Origin: Acidobacteriota bacterium
GTDB lineage: Bacteria; Acidobacteriota; JAAYUB01
Direction of reading: 5' to 3'
DNA: 49,162 nucleotides
Assembly: GCA_018001935.1 (NCBI GenBank)
Contig: JAGNHB010000043.1
Span: 1 to 49,162, forward strand
This document shows, piece by piece, positions 15,282 through 23,925 of this stretch; within the stretch, counting starts at the first letter, position 1, and the number at the start of each line of letters is the position of its first letter. The notes under the pieces are model-generated. The model did not search any database and was not told the DNA's origin. It saw only the letters and a list, made by a program, of their open reading frames with translations. Position numbers and translations under genes: made by a program.

Positions 15282-17627
15282 GTGAGCCCCCTGAAGGGTG
15301 GCCCTCAACCCGGTTCCGCCGAGATCCTCGGCCTGTCGCTCCTGACGGGGGCCTTCGCGGTCATCGGGCAGGTCCTCTTCGTCCGGGAGGGCCTGGCCGT
15401 CATGGGCGGGAGCGAGGTCACGGTGGCCTGGTTCTTCCTGTGCTGGTTCGCGGGCATCGGCCTCGGGGCGCTGGCGGCGGGCCTGGTCCCCTGGGGCCCG
15501 CCCCGCGCCCTCGGCCTGGCCCGGCTCCTGGTGCTCCTCCTGCCGCTCGCGGGCATCCTCCAGACCCTCTCCCTGCGGCGCCTGCGCGTCCGGGTCGGCA
15601 TCGAGGCGGGCCAGATGCCCGGCATGCTCCCGGCGATGGGCCGTCTGTTCCTGGACATCGCCCCCTACGCGTTCCTGGCCGGGGCCCTCTTCCCGCTCCT
15701 GGCCGCCGCCGCGTCCGCCGCCCGCCGCCCCTCCCTCCGGGTCAACCCCGCGGGCTGGGTCTACGGCATGGACGCCGCGGGCTGCCTGGCGGGCGGCGTC
15801 CTTTTCACCTTCGCCCTGGCGGGACACCTCGGGTCCGTCCCGATCCTTTGGGGGTGCTTCCTCGCCGGTGCCCTGTTCCTGCTCGCGTCGGCCGGCCTGC
15901 GCCGTGAACGGGCCGCGCTGCCGGTCTTCGCGCTGGTCGCCGCCGCCGGGCTGGCGGTGACGGGCCTGGGGCTTCCCGGGGCGTGGGAGGAGGATTCCGC
16001 CCGCGAGCGCTGGGAGTCCGTCGCGCCCGGCTTCCGCCGCCTCGCCGATGGGGACTCGCGTTACCAGCGCGTCACCCTGGGGGAACGGGACGGACAGTAC
16101 ACGCTCTTCTTCAACGGGGTGGTCTCGGCCGTCTTCCCTGACCCGCTGGAGGAGGCCATGGCCGCCAACCTCTTCATGAACCAGGCCCGGGACCCCCGCT
16201 CCGTGCTCCTGGTCGGCCAGGGGGCGGAGGGCGAGCTGCAGCATGTACTGGCCTACCCGGGTGTCCGCCGGGTGACGCTGGTGTTCACCGACCCCGCCTA
16301 CCTGGAGATGGTCCGGCGATTCCTGGACCCGGCGAGCGCCGCGAAACTGGGGGACCCCCGGGTGCGGCTGGCCCAAGCCGACGCCGGGACACTGCTCCGC
16401 GACGCTCCCGAGCCCTTCGACGTCATCATGCTCCACCCGCCCCCGCCCGTGACGGCGGCGTCCAATCGTTTCTACACCCGGGAATTCTTCACCCTCTGCC
16501 GCGACCGTCTCACCGGGGGGGGCGTCGTGGGGCTCGGCTTCCAGGGGGACGAGAACTACCTCGGCACCGACGTCGGGAGGACCCTGGGCACCCTCTACCG
16601 GACCCTGCGCGCCGTCTTCCCGGAGGTGGCGGCCCTGCCGGGAACGCGGCTCCTCTTCTTCGCGGCGCGGACGCCGGGCACGACCACCCTCGACCCGGAG
16701 GTCCTCGCCGCCCGCTACACCGCCCGGGGGATGGGCTACACCGACACCTTCACGCCCTACCACTTCCAGATCCCGCTGGAGCCCGGGCGGACCGCCTGGA
16801 TCAACCGCACCCTCCGCGAGCTTCCCGGCCAGGACGTGAACACCTGCCGCGAGCCCGTTCTCTTCTTCCGGAACCTCAAACTGTGGGACATCGCCACCGA
16901 TTCCGGTGTCCGCGGCCTGCTGGACCGCGTGGAATCCCTCTCCCTCGGCACTTTCGCGGCCCTCGCCCTCGCGGTCTTCGTCCTGGCGCCAGCGGCCTGG
17001 GCCCGGCTGCGCCACCGCCGGCGACCACGCCCCTGGCGCCTCGGCACCGCCGCCCTGGCAGGCATGGCATCCTTCGGCTTCGCGGGCATGGGCCTGGAGA
17101 TCCTCCTCCTCTACCAGTTCCAGGTCACCGAGGGGAGCCTCTACGCGTGGCTGGGCCTGATGACGGCCTTCTTCATGGGCGGGCTCTTCGCGGGGAGCTG
17201 GTGGTTCTCCCGGGCGGGGGGACGCGGCCGGATCTCCGAGGAGGCGTGGGCCTTCGGGGTCCTTCCCCTCGTCGCCACGGCCGTGGCCCTCTCCCTGTTG
17301 TGGACCCTCGGCCGGGCCCTCCCGCTCGGGGTCCTCTGGATCGCCCTGCAGTCAGTGGCGGCCGGCGCGGCCACGGGCGGGTACTTCCCCCTGGCGTGCG
17401 CCCTAGTGGAGCGGACCGGGACGGGCCCGGCCGGGACCGCCGCACGGGTCGGGTTTCTGGACTACCTGGGGGCCCTCCTGGGCGCCGGGCTCACGGGGAT
17501 GGTGCTGATCCCGGTCCTCGGGACGGCATCGACATTGTGGGCCCTCGTCGCCATCCTCGGGGCCCTCCCCGCGGCCGCCCTCCTCTGCGCCGGCGCCCCT
17601 CGCACCCTCACCCCGCCCCCGGGGTGA
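15282..17627 (+). CDS. Membrane-embedded spermidine-synthase-like protein, probably not an aminopropyltransferase
   Basis: 781 residues beginning with GTG at 15282. Residues about 14-230 contain about six membrane helices (LLTGAFAVIGQVLFVREGLAV, WFFLCWFAGIGLGALAAGLV). Residues about 250-500 resemble the spermidine synthase fold: YQRVTLGERDGQYTLFFNG, SVLLVGQGAEGELQHVL at the SAM-binding position, and FYTREFF. The remainder is a second membrane block. The usual GGGDG is replaced by VGQGAEG, and the catalytic Asp of the D-x-x-D/DP segment is replaced by a run of prolines (IMLHPPPPV). The protein therefore keeps the fold but lacks key residues. Such fused proteins are frequent in environmental bacteria with no proven role. 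It converges on the next gene with a 42-bp gap. Confidence 0.78.
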   Translation: MSPLKGGPQPGSAEILGLSLLTGAFAVIGQVLFVREGLAVMGGSEVTVAWFFLCWFAGIGLGALAAGLVPWGPPRALGLARLLVLLLPLAGILQTLSLRRLRVRVGIEAGQMPGMLPAMGRLFLDIAPYAFLAGALFPLLAAAASAARRPSLRVNPAGWVYGMDAAGCLAGGVLFTFALAGHLGSVPILWGCFLAGALFLLASAGLRRERAALPVFALVAAAGLAVTGLGLPGAWEEDSARERWESVAPGFRRLADGDSRYQRVTLGERDGQYTLFFNGVVSAVFPDPLEEAMAANLFMNQARDPRSVLLVGQGAEGELQHVLAYPGVRRVTLVFTDPAYLEMVRRFLDPASAAKLGDPRVRLAQADAGTLLRDAPEPFDVIMLHPPPPVTAASNRFYTREFFTLCRDRLTGGGVVGLGFQGDENYLGTDVGRTLGTLYRTLRAVFPEVAALPGTRLLFFAARTPGTTTLDPEVLAARYTARGMGYTDTFTPYHFQIPLEPGRTAWINRTLRELPGQDVNTCREPVLFFRNLKLWDIATDSGVRGLLDRVESLSLGTFAALALAVFVLAPAAWARLRHRRRPRPWRLGTAALAGMASFGFAGMGLEILLLYQFQVTEGSLYAWLGLMTAFFMGGLFAGSWWFSRAGGRGRISEEAWAFGVLPLVATAVALSLLWTLGRALPLGVLWIALQSVAAGAATGGYFPLACALVERTGTGPAGTAARVGFLDYLGALLGAGLTGMVLIPVLGTASTLWALVAILGALPAAALLCAGAPRTLTPPPG

Positions 17628-17669
17628 AATTTGTGCCGTGAAGACGGAAGGCCTCGACTCCGCCCAGGC

Positions 17670-19364
17670 TTACCGGCGGACCCGGACGCGGTAGCGGTAC
17701 GAGAGCGTCACGACCTGGCCGGCGTTGACCGGAAGTTCCCAGGTCAGCATCTGCACCGGGTTGACCTCCTTCAGCCCCGTGCTCGGGGTTTCCACGGACG
17801 CCTTGGGCGCCGTGTCGATCACCTCGCCCTCCAACCGCTTCCGCACCATCACCGCGACGGGTTTCCCCTTCCCGTTCATCACGGTGAGCTCTCCCTTCAC
17901 CGTCACCAGGTCCCACTCCCCCCGGTACTCGGTGGGGGCGTTCCGCTGGCGTTCCACCTCCTTCTCCTCGCGCCGGGCGAGGACGTCCAGGGATCGCGCC
18001 ACCCGCAGGAGCGTCGGGGCCCCCGGGGGCGTGTAGCGCAGCAGGTCCTGGCCCAGCAGGTCGTCCCCCTGGACCGTCAGGGCGGGTGCGGTGGTCCAGG
18101 GGACCTTTCCCGTGTTGGTCAGGCGGAGGGCGTGCCAGACCTCCTCCGCCCGCCCCGACGGGCCGTCGAAATCCGGGGACGACTTGAAGGCGGCTCCGTC
18201 CCCCCCGGCGTCCGTCATTTCCCACAGGTAGACGTCCCGGCAGGGCACGGTGGCATCGATCAGGGGGACGTCCCCCCGATCGCCCTTCCGCAGATCCAGC
18301 CGGACCGGCGGGTAGAGGAAAAGGTCCTCGCGGAGGGTCCCGGCGGCAGGTTCGATGGTTTCGGGCGGCTCGTTGAAGAAGGCGGGCGCGTTCATCATCT
18401 GCTGGGCCATGACCGGCGCGGCGCGGCGCCCCCCGGTTTCACCGGCCGAAAGCGAGGCGAGGAAAGCGTCCAGGGTCTGGTTTGACGAGAGGGGGTCGGT
18501 GGAAGCGCCGTAGCGGACATTCGGGAAACCCGCGATGAACAGCAGTTCGGCGCCCCAGAGGTCCTCGGCGTCGTTGAGGACCGTGGCGCGGCACCGCACC
18601 CGGGCCTGGTCCCCGGGAAGGGTCTCCACCCGGTAACTGGGCGCCCAGGAGATCCCCCGGGTCAACAGGTGCACCCGAACCTTCCCCTTTCCGGCGGTCA
18701 CCTCGAAGCGAAGGGCCCGGCCGGTTTCCCAGCCCGGCACCGTGGTGACGATCTCCCCCGCCGGGCACCGCAGCCCCGTCACCTCCTCCACGCGGCAGGC
18801 CTGGTCGCCCTTGTCGGTCCGGAAGACGGCGAATTCCGGGGCTGTCGGGGCCGACGCCTCGTTCCCGTCCGCCGCGGCCAGGGTGCGCGGCGGCAGGGCG
18901 GGGCGCCGGGGGGGCGCCGGGACCGAAGGGGGGCCGGGGGACGCCGGCCGGGGTGCTTCGCCGGGGAGTAGCGTCCCGGCGATCCACCCCTCGCCGCGGA
19001 CCTGCAGTTCCACCCGCCGCCCGGTGTTGGCCTGGAGCAGCTCCGCCATCCGGCGGACCGCCTGGGGGCTTTTCCGGCGGGATTCACGGGCCGTGACCTT
19101 CTCGACGCGGAGCCCCTCGGTGACCGGTTCGAGCCAGAAGGTCCCGTGCACCGCCGCGGGAAGGTCGCGGATCTCGTAGGTCCCCGGACCGGGGACCTCC
19201 GTCTCCCGCGCTTCCCAGACCATGCCGTTCTTGAAGAGGGTCGCCCGGGCCACCTCGGACAACACGGGTTCCGCCGCGTCCCACCGGTCCGGCCCCGCCG
19301 CCGGGAGCAGGCTGCAGACCGTTGCCGTCAAAGCGATCAGCAGGCTCGCACATTGCCTTTTCAT
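17670..19364 (-). CDS. Exported DUF4139-like protein
   Basis: 564 residues from the ATG at 19364, chosen over one 7 codons upstream because GGAGGAGG lies just before it. A signal peptide (MKRQCASLLIALTATVCSLLPAAG) is followed by SEVARATLFKNGMVWEARETEV. The middle part contains a Pro-rich linker (about residues 150-175). The region ISWAPSYRVETLPGDQARVRCRATVLNDAEDLWGAELLFIAG is the DUF4139 core (usually WxPxY...a.V.N.tgEdW). The C-terminus ends with VNPVQMLTWELPVNAGQVVTLSYRYRVRVRR, the usual beta-strand pattern. Such proteins are periplasmic or surface proteins of unknown role. Confidence 0.75.
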   Translation of the reverse strand: MKRQCASLLIALTATVCSLLPAAGPDRWDAAEPVLSEVARATLFKNGMVWEARETEVPGPGTYEIRDLPAAVHGTFWLEPVTEGLRVEKVTARESRRKSPQAVRRMAELLQANTGRRVELQVRGEGWIAGTLLPGEAPRPASPGPPSVPAPPRRPALPPRTLAAADGNEASAPTAPEFAVFRTDKGDQACRVEEVTGLRCPAGEIVTTVPGWETGRALRFEVTAGKGKVRVHLLTRGISWAPSYRVETLPGDQARVRCRATVLNDAEDLWGAELLFIAGFPNVRYGASTDPLSSNQTLDAFLASLSAGETGGRRAAPVMAQQMMNAPAFFNEPPETIEPAAGTLREDLFLYPPVRLDLRKGDRGDVPLIDATVPCRDVYLWEMTDAGGDGAAFKSSPDFDGPSGRAEEVWHALRLTNTGKVPWTTAPALTVQGDDLLGQDLLRYTPPGAPTLLRVARSLDVLARREEKEVERQRNAPTEYRGEWDLVTVKGELTVMNGKGKPVAVMVRKRLEGEVIDTAPKASVETPSTGLKEVNPVQMLTWELPVNAGQVVTLSYRYRVRVRR

Positions 19365-19380
19365 GATGACCTCCTCCCTA

Positions 19381-19415
19381 TCCATCCGTGTGAATCCGTG
19401 TTCATCCGTGGTTCG
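19381..19415. repeat. CATCCGTG-word repeat in a 5' leader
   Basis: Three 10-bp units (TCCATCCGTG, TGAATCCGTG, TTCATCCGTG) followed by GTTCG. The same words form a longer array at 23671-23731. Here they lie between the putative promoter and the ribosome-binding site of the leftward DUF4139-like gene, so they would be transcribed in its leader. Confidence 0.85.
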
Positions 19416-19422
19416 TCATCTC

Positions 19423-19451
19423 ATTGTATCCTCACCCGGCGGAAAAATCCA
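19423..19451 (-). promoter_or_regulatory. Possible promoter of the DUF4139-like gene
   Basis: Read leftward: TGGATT (19451-19446), a 17-nt spacer, TACAAT (19428-19423). The -35 is weak. On the plus strand another TACAAT (19474-19479), without a clear -35, may serve lpdA. Confidence 0.4.
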
Positions 19452-19533
19452 TGCCGCCCGCCGGAGTTTCTGCTACAATGCCCCTCCCGCCGCCGGACCC
19501 GCGGCGGACCGTCAACCCCTCACGGAGGCTCCC

Positions 19534-20934
19534 ATGAACGAATTCGACGTCATCGTCATCGGCGGCGGGCCCGGCGGTTACGTGGCCGCCATCAAGGCCG
19601 CACAGCTCGGCCTGAAGACCGCCCTCGCGGAGAAGGCCCCGACCTTCGGCGGCACCTGCCTCAACGTGGGGTGCATCCCCACCAAGGTCATGGTCCACAG
19701 CAGCGAGCTCTGGGAACACATTGAACGTCTCGGCGAGCACGGCATCGTCGTGGAGAAGGGGTCGTACCGCTTCGACATGGGCGCCCTGATGAAGCGCAAG
19801 GAGCGCATCGTCGGCGGCCTGACCCGCGGGATCGGGTCCCTGCTCCGCAAGAACGCCGTGACGACCTTTCGCGGTACCGCCGCCTTTACAGACCCCCACA
19901 CCGTGAAGGTGGGGTCTCCCGAGGGCGGCGAGGAGCTGCTGCACGCGAAGAACATCGTCGTCGCCACGGGGTCCGTGGCCAAGGAACTGCCCCACATCCG
20001 CTTCGGCGGGCCCGTGCTCTCCTCCACGGAGATGCTCTCCCTGGACGCGCCCCCGAAACGCCTCGCCGTCATCGGCGCCGGTGCGGTGGGCGTGGAGTTC
20101 GCCTCCATCTACGCCGCCCTCGGGAGCGAGGTCACGGTGGTGGAGATGCTCCCGCACCTTCTCCCCCTCGAGGACGAGGAGGTGTCCGTCGAACTGGAGA
20201 AAGTGTTCAAGCGGCGGAGGATCAAGTACCGGCTGAACTCCGCCGTGGACCGGCTGGACACCCTGGAAAACGGCGCCCGCCTCCACATCCGGAGCGCCAC
20301 GGGCGAAACCGCCGAGGCGGACTTCGACAAGGTGCTCCTGGCGGTGGGACGCGCCCCCTTCACCGAGGGGCTCGACCTGGACAAGGCCGGCCTCGCCACG
20401 GAGCGCGGCTACATCCGGGTGGACAACTACTGCCGGACCTACGTCCCCCACATCTACGCCATCGGGGACGTGATCCCCACCCCCCAGCTCGCCCACGTGG
20501 CGTCCGCCGAGGGGATCACCGCGGCCGCCCACCTGGCCGGCCGGCCCGTCCGCCCCATGAGCTACAAGAGCATTCCCGCCTGCACCTACTCCGCGCCCCA
20601 GGTGGGCTCGGTCGGCATGACCGAGGCCAAGGCCAAGGAAATGGGCTACGCGGTGAAGGTGGGCAGGTTCCCCTTCATGGGCGTGGGGAAGGCCAAGATC
20701 GAGGACATGACCGACGGGTTCGTGAAAATCGTGTCGGACGCCTCCACCGGGGAGATCCTGGGCGTGCACATGATCGGCGCCGTGTCCACCGAACTGGTCG
20801 GCGGAATGGTCCTCGCCCTTAACCTCGAGTGCACCGCCGAGGAGCTGGCCCAGGCCGTCCACCCGCACCCCACCGTCTCCGAGGCGGTGATGGAGGCGGC
20901 CCACGCCGCCCACGACAAGGCGATCCACCTGTGA
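19534..20934 (+). CDS. lpdA: Dihydrolipoyl dehydrogenase
   Basis: 466 residues from ATG 19534 behind ACGGAGG; longer in-frame upstream extensions are non-coding. It is a complete flavoprotein disulfide reductase: FAD-binding DVIVIGGGPGGYVAAIKAAQLG, redox disulfide GGTCLNVGCIPTK, NAD-binding VIGAGAVGVEFASIYAALGSEVTVVE, YAIGDVIPTPQLAHVASAEG, and the C-terminal HPHPTVSEAVMEA carrying the His-Glu pair. It is the E3 component that reoxidises dihydrolipoamide in 2-oxoacid dehydrogenase or glycine cleavage complexes. No E1, E2 or glycine cleavage gene is nearby, so its complex is encoded elsewhere. Its stop codon overlaps the GTG of rmlD. Confidence 0.96.
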   Translation: MNEFDVIVIGGGPGGYVAAIKAAQLGLKTALAEKAPTFGGTCLNVGCIPTKVMVHSSELWEHIERLGEHGIVVEKGSYRFDMGALMKRKERIVGGLTRGIGSLLRKNAVTTFRGTAAFTDPHTVKVGSPEGGEELLHAKNIVVATGSVAKELPHIRFGGPVLSSTEMLSLDAPPKRLAVIGAGAVGVEFASIYAALGSEVTVVEMLPHLLPLEDEEVSVELEKVFKRRRIKYRLNSAVDRLDTLENGARLHIRSATGETAEADFDKVLLAVGRAPFTEGLDLDKAGLATERGYIRVDNYCRTYVPHIYAIGDVIPTPQLAHVASAEGITAAAHLAGRPVRPMSYKSIPACTYSAPQVGSVGMTEAKAKEMGYAVKVGRFPFMGVGKAKIEDMTDGFVKIVSDASTGEILGVHMIGAVSTELVGGMVLALNLECTAEELAQAVHPHPTVSEAVMEAAHAAHDKAIHL

Positions 20935-21785
20935 AACGCGTCCTCCTCACCGGGGCCGATGGGCAGTTCGGCCGCGACTTCACCCGGCTCTTCGCCGGGC
21001 GGTACGCCATCGTCCCCTTCCTGGAGGCCGAAACCGACCTGCGGGACGCCGACGCCGTGTCGGCGGCCGTGGGGAAGGCCGAGCCCGACGTCGTCGTCCA
21101 CGCCGCCGCATGGACCCGGGTGGACGACGCCGAAACGGAGGTGGACGCCGCCTTCGCCGTCAACGCCCTGGGGACGCGCCACGTGGCCGCGGCGACCGAG
21201 GCGGCGGGGGCCCGGCTGATCGCGATCTCCACGGACTACGTCTTCGACGGGGCCCTGGACCGGCCCTACCACGAGTTCGACGAGCCGTGTCCCCGGACGG
21301 TCTACGGCGCGTCCAAGCTGGCCGGCGAGCGGGAGGCGCTGCGGCTCTGCCGCCGGACGACGGTGGTGCGGACGGCCTGGCTCTACGGCACCACGGGGGT
21401 CAACTTCCCCGCCACCCTGGTCGGCCTGGCACGCCGCCGGGGCCCCGACGCGCCACCCCTGCGGGTGGTGGATGACCAGCGGGGCAACCCCACGACCACC
21501 TTCGCCCTGGCGCGGCTCGTGGCCGACCTGATCGAGCGGCCGACGGAGGGTGTCGTCCACGGCACCTGCGAGGGGGAGGCCACCTGGCACGCGTTCACGG
21601 TGGAGGTGTTCCGGCTGCTGGGCCTGGGGCCGTTGCCGGATCCCTGCACCACGGCCGAGTTCCCGCGCCCGGCTCCCCGACCCGCCAACTCCCGGCTGGA
21701 CAAGATGGTCCTTCGCCTGCAGAACCGCCCCCCCATGCCGCACTGGAAGGACGCCCTGCGGGAGTGGGTGGAGGGGATAGGCTGA
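20931..21785 (+). CDS. rfbD: dTDP-4-dehydrorhamnose reductase
   Basis: 284 residues from a GTG at 20931 that overlaps the lpdA stop by 4 bp (GTGA). RmlD/RfbD features: NAD(P)-binding RVLLTGADGQFGRDF, DVVVHAAAWTRVDDAE, ISTDYVFDG, the catalytic YGASK, and VRTAWLYGTTGVNF. It reduces dTDP-4-dehydro-L-rhamnose to dTDP-L-rhamnose, the last step of the pathway. Together with rmlB 440 bp downstream it supplies rhamnose for polysaccharide; rmlA and rmlC are not in the window. The last codons run directly into a repeat array. Confidence 0.95.
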   Translation: MKRVLLTGADGQFGRDFTRLFAGRYAIVPFLEAETDLRDADAVSAAVGKAEPDVVVHAAAWTRVDDAETEVDAAFAVNALGTRHVAAATEAAGARLIAISTDYVFDGALDRPYHEFDEPCPRTVYGASKLAGEREALRLCRRTTVVRTAWLYGTTGVNFPATLVGLARRRGPDAPPLRVVDDQRGNPTTTFALARLVADLIERPTEGVVHGTCEGEATWHAFTVEVFRLLGLGPLPDPCTTAEFPRPAPRPANSRLDKMVLRLQNRPPMPHWKDALREWVEGIG

Positions 21786-22212
21786 AGGCTGAAGGCTGTT
21801 AGGGTGAAAGCGCAGAGGTGAAGGTGGTTGGAGTGAAAGTGGTTGGGGTAAGATCGAAGATCACGGGGCGGGTGCTTGGGCCGCAAGGTGTCTGTCGAGC
21901 CGCCAGGTGCAAAGGGTGAAGGTTCAAGCCATGCACAATGCTCACAATTCCACTAACTCTCATGATTCCCATTACTCCCATCACTCCCATAATTCCCATT
22001 ACTCCCATCGCTCCCATCACTCCCTTCACTCCCTTCACTCCCAGCACTCCCATCTCACCCATCGCTCCCTTCACTCCCTTCGCTCCCTTCACTCCCAGCA
22101 CCCCCATTCCTCGGGCGGCCTCCTCCCCTGCTTTCGCCATGCCTTCCCCCCGCCCCTCCCCCCGACCTTCAGCCTAACAGCCTTCAGCCTATCAACCTTC
22201 AGCCTAAACCCC
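21781..22212. repeat. Composite repeat region bounded by an 18-bp perfect inverted repeat
   Basis: AGGCTGAAGGCTGTTAGG at 21786-21803 recurs exactly inverted at 22174-22191. Between them lie purine-rich words (GTGAAAGTGGTTGG) and, from about 21950 to 22112, some 18 tandem 9-bp units of the form AnTCCCATn / CACTCCCTT. The latter is the complement of the ATGGGAnnn minisatellite at 1962-2114 in degenerate form. The right arm continues as AGCCT words to 22212, 17 bp before the rmlB start. No gene lies in the interval. Confidence 0.9.
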
Positions 22213-22228
22213 TCTCCGGAGATCGATC

Positions 22229-23320
22229 ATGACTTTTAACCCCTCGAACACCCTCGTGACCGGCGGGGCCGGCTTCATCGGGTCCAACTTCATCCGTTAC
22301 CTGCTGAAGACCCACCCCGACGCCCGGGTCTGGAACCTCGACAGCCTGACCTACGCCGGCAACCTGGCCTCCCTGGCGGACGTGGAGCAGGACCACGGCC
22401 GGGAGGGCTCCGGCCGTTACACCTTCGTCCGGGGCGACGTCGCCGATTTCACCGCCGTCCGCGCGCTGCTGGAGGCTGAAGCCATCCGCTGCGTGGTCCA
22501 CTTCGCCGCCGAGAGCCACGTGGACCGCTCCATCCTGGGGCCGGAGCCCTTCATCGCCACCAACGTCACGGGCACCTTCCGGCTCCTGGAGGCCTGCCGC
22601 CAGGCCTGGGCCGGGGATGCGGACACCCGCTTCCACCACGTCTCCACCGACGAGGTCTACGGCAGCCTCGGCGCCGAGGGGCTCTTCACCGAGGAGACGC
22701 CCTACGACCCCTCGAGCCCCTACTCGGCCTCGAAGGCCGCCTCCGACCACCTGGTCCGGGCCTGGCACCGAACCTACGGCCTGAACGTCACGATCACCAA
22801 CTGTTCCAACAATTACGGCCCCTTCCAGTTCCCCGAAAAGCTCATCCCCCTGATGATCCTGAACGGCCTCGAGGGGAAGCCCCTGCCCGTCTACGGCCGG
22901 GGGGAGAACATCCGCGACTGGCTCTTCGTCACCGACCACTGCGTCGCCATCGACCGGGTGCTCCGCGCGGGGCGCACCGGGGCCACTTACAACGTGGGCG
23001 GCGAGGGCGAGCGGACCAACCTCTTCATCGTGGAGACCCTCTGCCGGCTGGTGGACGAGGCGGGCCTCACCCCCGCGGGGCTGTCCTCCTGCCGCGAACT
23101 GGTCACCTTCGTGAAGGACCGTCCCGGCCACGACTTCCGTTACGCCATCGACTTCGGCCGCCTCCGCAACGAGCTGGCCTGGCAGCCTTCGGTCACCCTC
23201 GAGGAGGGCCTCCGCCGCACCCTGCGCTGGTACGCGGAGAACCGCCCCTGGTGCGACGCCGTGCGGTCGGGGGAGTACCGGTCGTATTACGAGGCGTGGT
23301 ACGGGAGGAGGGGGAGATAA
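22229..23320 (+). CDS. rfbB: dTDP-glucose 4,6-dehydratase
   Basis: 363 residues, the normal length. An extended short-chain dehydrogenase with VTGGAGFIGSNFIRYLL, NLDSLTYAGN, HFAAESHVDRSI, the catalytic STDEVYG and YSASK, NCSNNYGPFQFPEKLIPLMI and GENIRDWLFV. It converts dTDP-glucose to dTDP-4-keto-6-deoxyglucose, the second step to dTDP-rhamnose. It probably cooperates with rmlD, though the repeat-filled spacer raises the question whether they share a transcript. Another AGGCTGT array starts at its stop codon. Confidence 0.96.
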   Translation: MTFNPSNTLVTGGAGFIGSNFIRYLLKTHPDARVWNLDSLTYAGNLASLADVEQDHGREGSGRYTFVRGDVADFTAVRALLEAEAIRCVVHFAAESHVDRSILGPEPFIATNVTGTFRLLEACRQAWAGDADTRFHHVSTDEVYGSLGAEGLFTEETPYDPSSPYSASKAASDHLVRAWHRTYGLNVTITNCSNNYGPFQFPEKLIPLMILNGLEGKPLPVYGRGENIRDWLFVTDHCVAIDRVLRAGRTGATYNVGGEGERTNLFIVETLCRLVDEAGLTPAGLSSCRELVTFVKDRPGHDFRYAIDFGRLRNELAWQPSVTLEEGLRRTLRWYAENRPWCDAVRSGEYRSYYEAWYGRRGR

Positions 23321-23348
23321 AGGCTGTAGGCTGTAGGCTGTAGGCTGT
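23321..23348. repeat. AGGCTGT x4 immediately after the rmlB stop
   Basis: Four perfect 7-bp units abut the stop codon at 23318-23320. The following stretch (23349-23537) has palindromic pieces (GGTGGGCTCCCACC at about 23400) and no gene. Confidence 0.95.
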
Positions 23349-23537
23349 AGTCCCTACGAAGTAAGATCTTTGGCAAAATGAGCGCGATTTGAGATCGACG
23401 GTGGGCTCCCACCGCTTTCAGAGCGGGGAAACCCGATGCGGGGACGGAGGAGGGAATCCCGGCCGCGTCGTCCGGCATGCCCCAGGGCTAAAATGCCCCA
23501 CTGGTGCTGATCCGGTTCCGGAATCGACGTATCCGGT

Positions 23538-23634
23538 CTCTCGCAAAGACGTCCGGACGCAAAGCCTCGCAAAGGAATCCCCCTTTTCCGGTTCCGGCTT
23601 TGCGAGGCTTGGCGTCTTTGCGCCTTTGCGAGAG
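23538..23634. repeat. Inverted pair of the 37-bp CGCAAAG unit
   Basis: A direct copy at 23538-23574 and an inverted copy at 23598-23634 are separated by 23 bp. Each is exactly 37 bp, beginning CTCTCGCAAAG and ending GCCTCGCAAAG. They could form one long hairpin. See the finding on the 37-bp family. Confidence 0.95.
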
Positions 23635-23670
23635 GTAAAGACCGCCTGTTATTTTTCTGGAGCGTCCGGA

Positions 23671-23731
23671 TGATCCGTGTCCATCCGTGTCCATCCGTGT
23701 CCATCCGTGTCCATCCGTGTTCATCCGTGGT
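23671..23731. repeat. CCATCCGTGT 10-bp tandem array
   Basis: Six 10-bp units from TGATCCGTGT to TCATCCGTGG. Four of them are identical CCATCCGTGT. Confidence 0.95.
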
Positions 23732-23785
23732 TTCTCTCCGGTTTATCCGGGTTGGGCTGTAGGCTATAGGCCCGGAAGGATTCCC

Positions 23786-23850
23786 GTCGGGGTCGGAATC
23801 GGGATCGGGATCTCTATCGGGATCGGCACGGTAGCGGGATCGGGATCAGG
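23786..23850. repeat. GGGATC/GATCGG simple repeat
   Basis: Irregular tandem 6-bp words (ATCGGG) with interruptions. The whole 23321-23925 spacer is repeats of different families with no gene I can support. Confidence 0.8.
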
Positions 23851-23925
23851 CTGGTGACGGGCTTGGGGCCCCTCAAGGGAAGAGCTTTCCCCTTCCCCCC
23901 TGAATGATGCTCCGCGCTGAGGCCG

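Noticed and set aside
17612..17627. Terminator CCCCGCCCCCGGGG between convergent genes
   Set aside because: A four-base stem and no T-run; too weak to call.
19222..19533. N-terminal extension of LpdA by 104 residues
   Set aside because: The extension overlaps the divergent promoter and repeat; the ATG at 19534 has a good ribosome-binding site and begins the FAD motif as in the family.
23671..23731. CRISPR array
   Set aside because: Units are 10 bp and contiguous, with no spacers and no cas genes.
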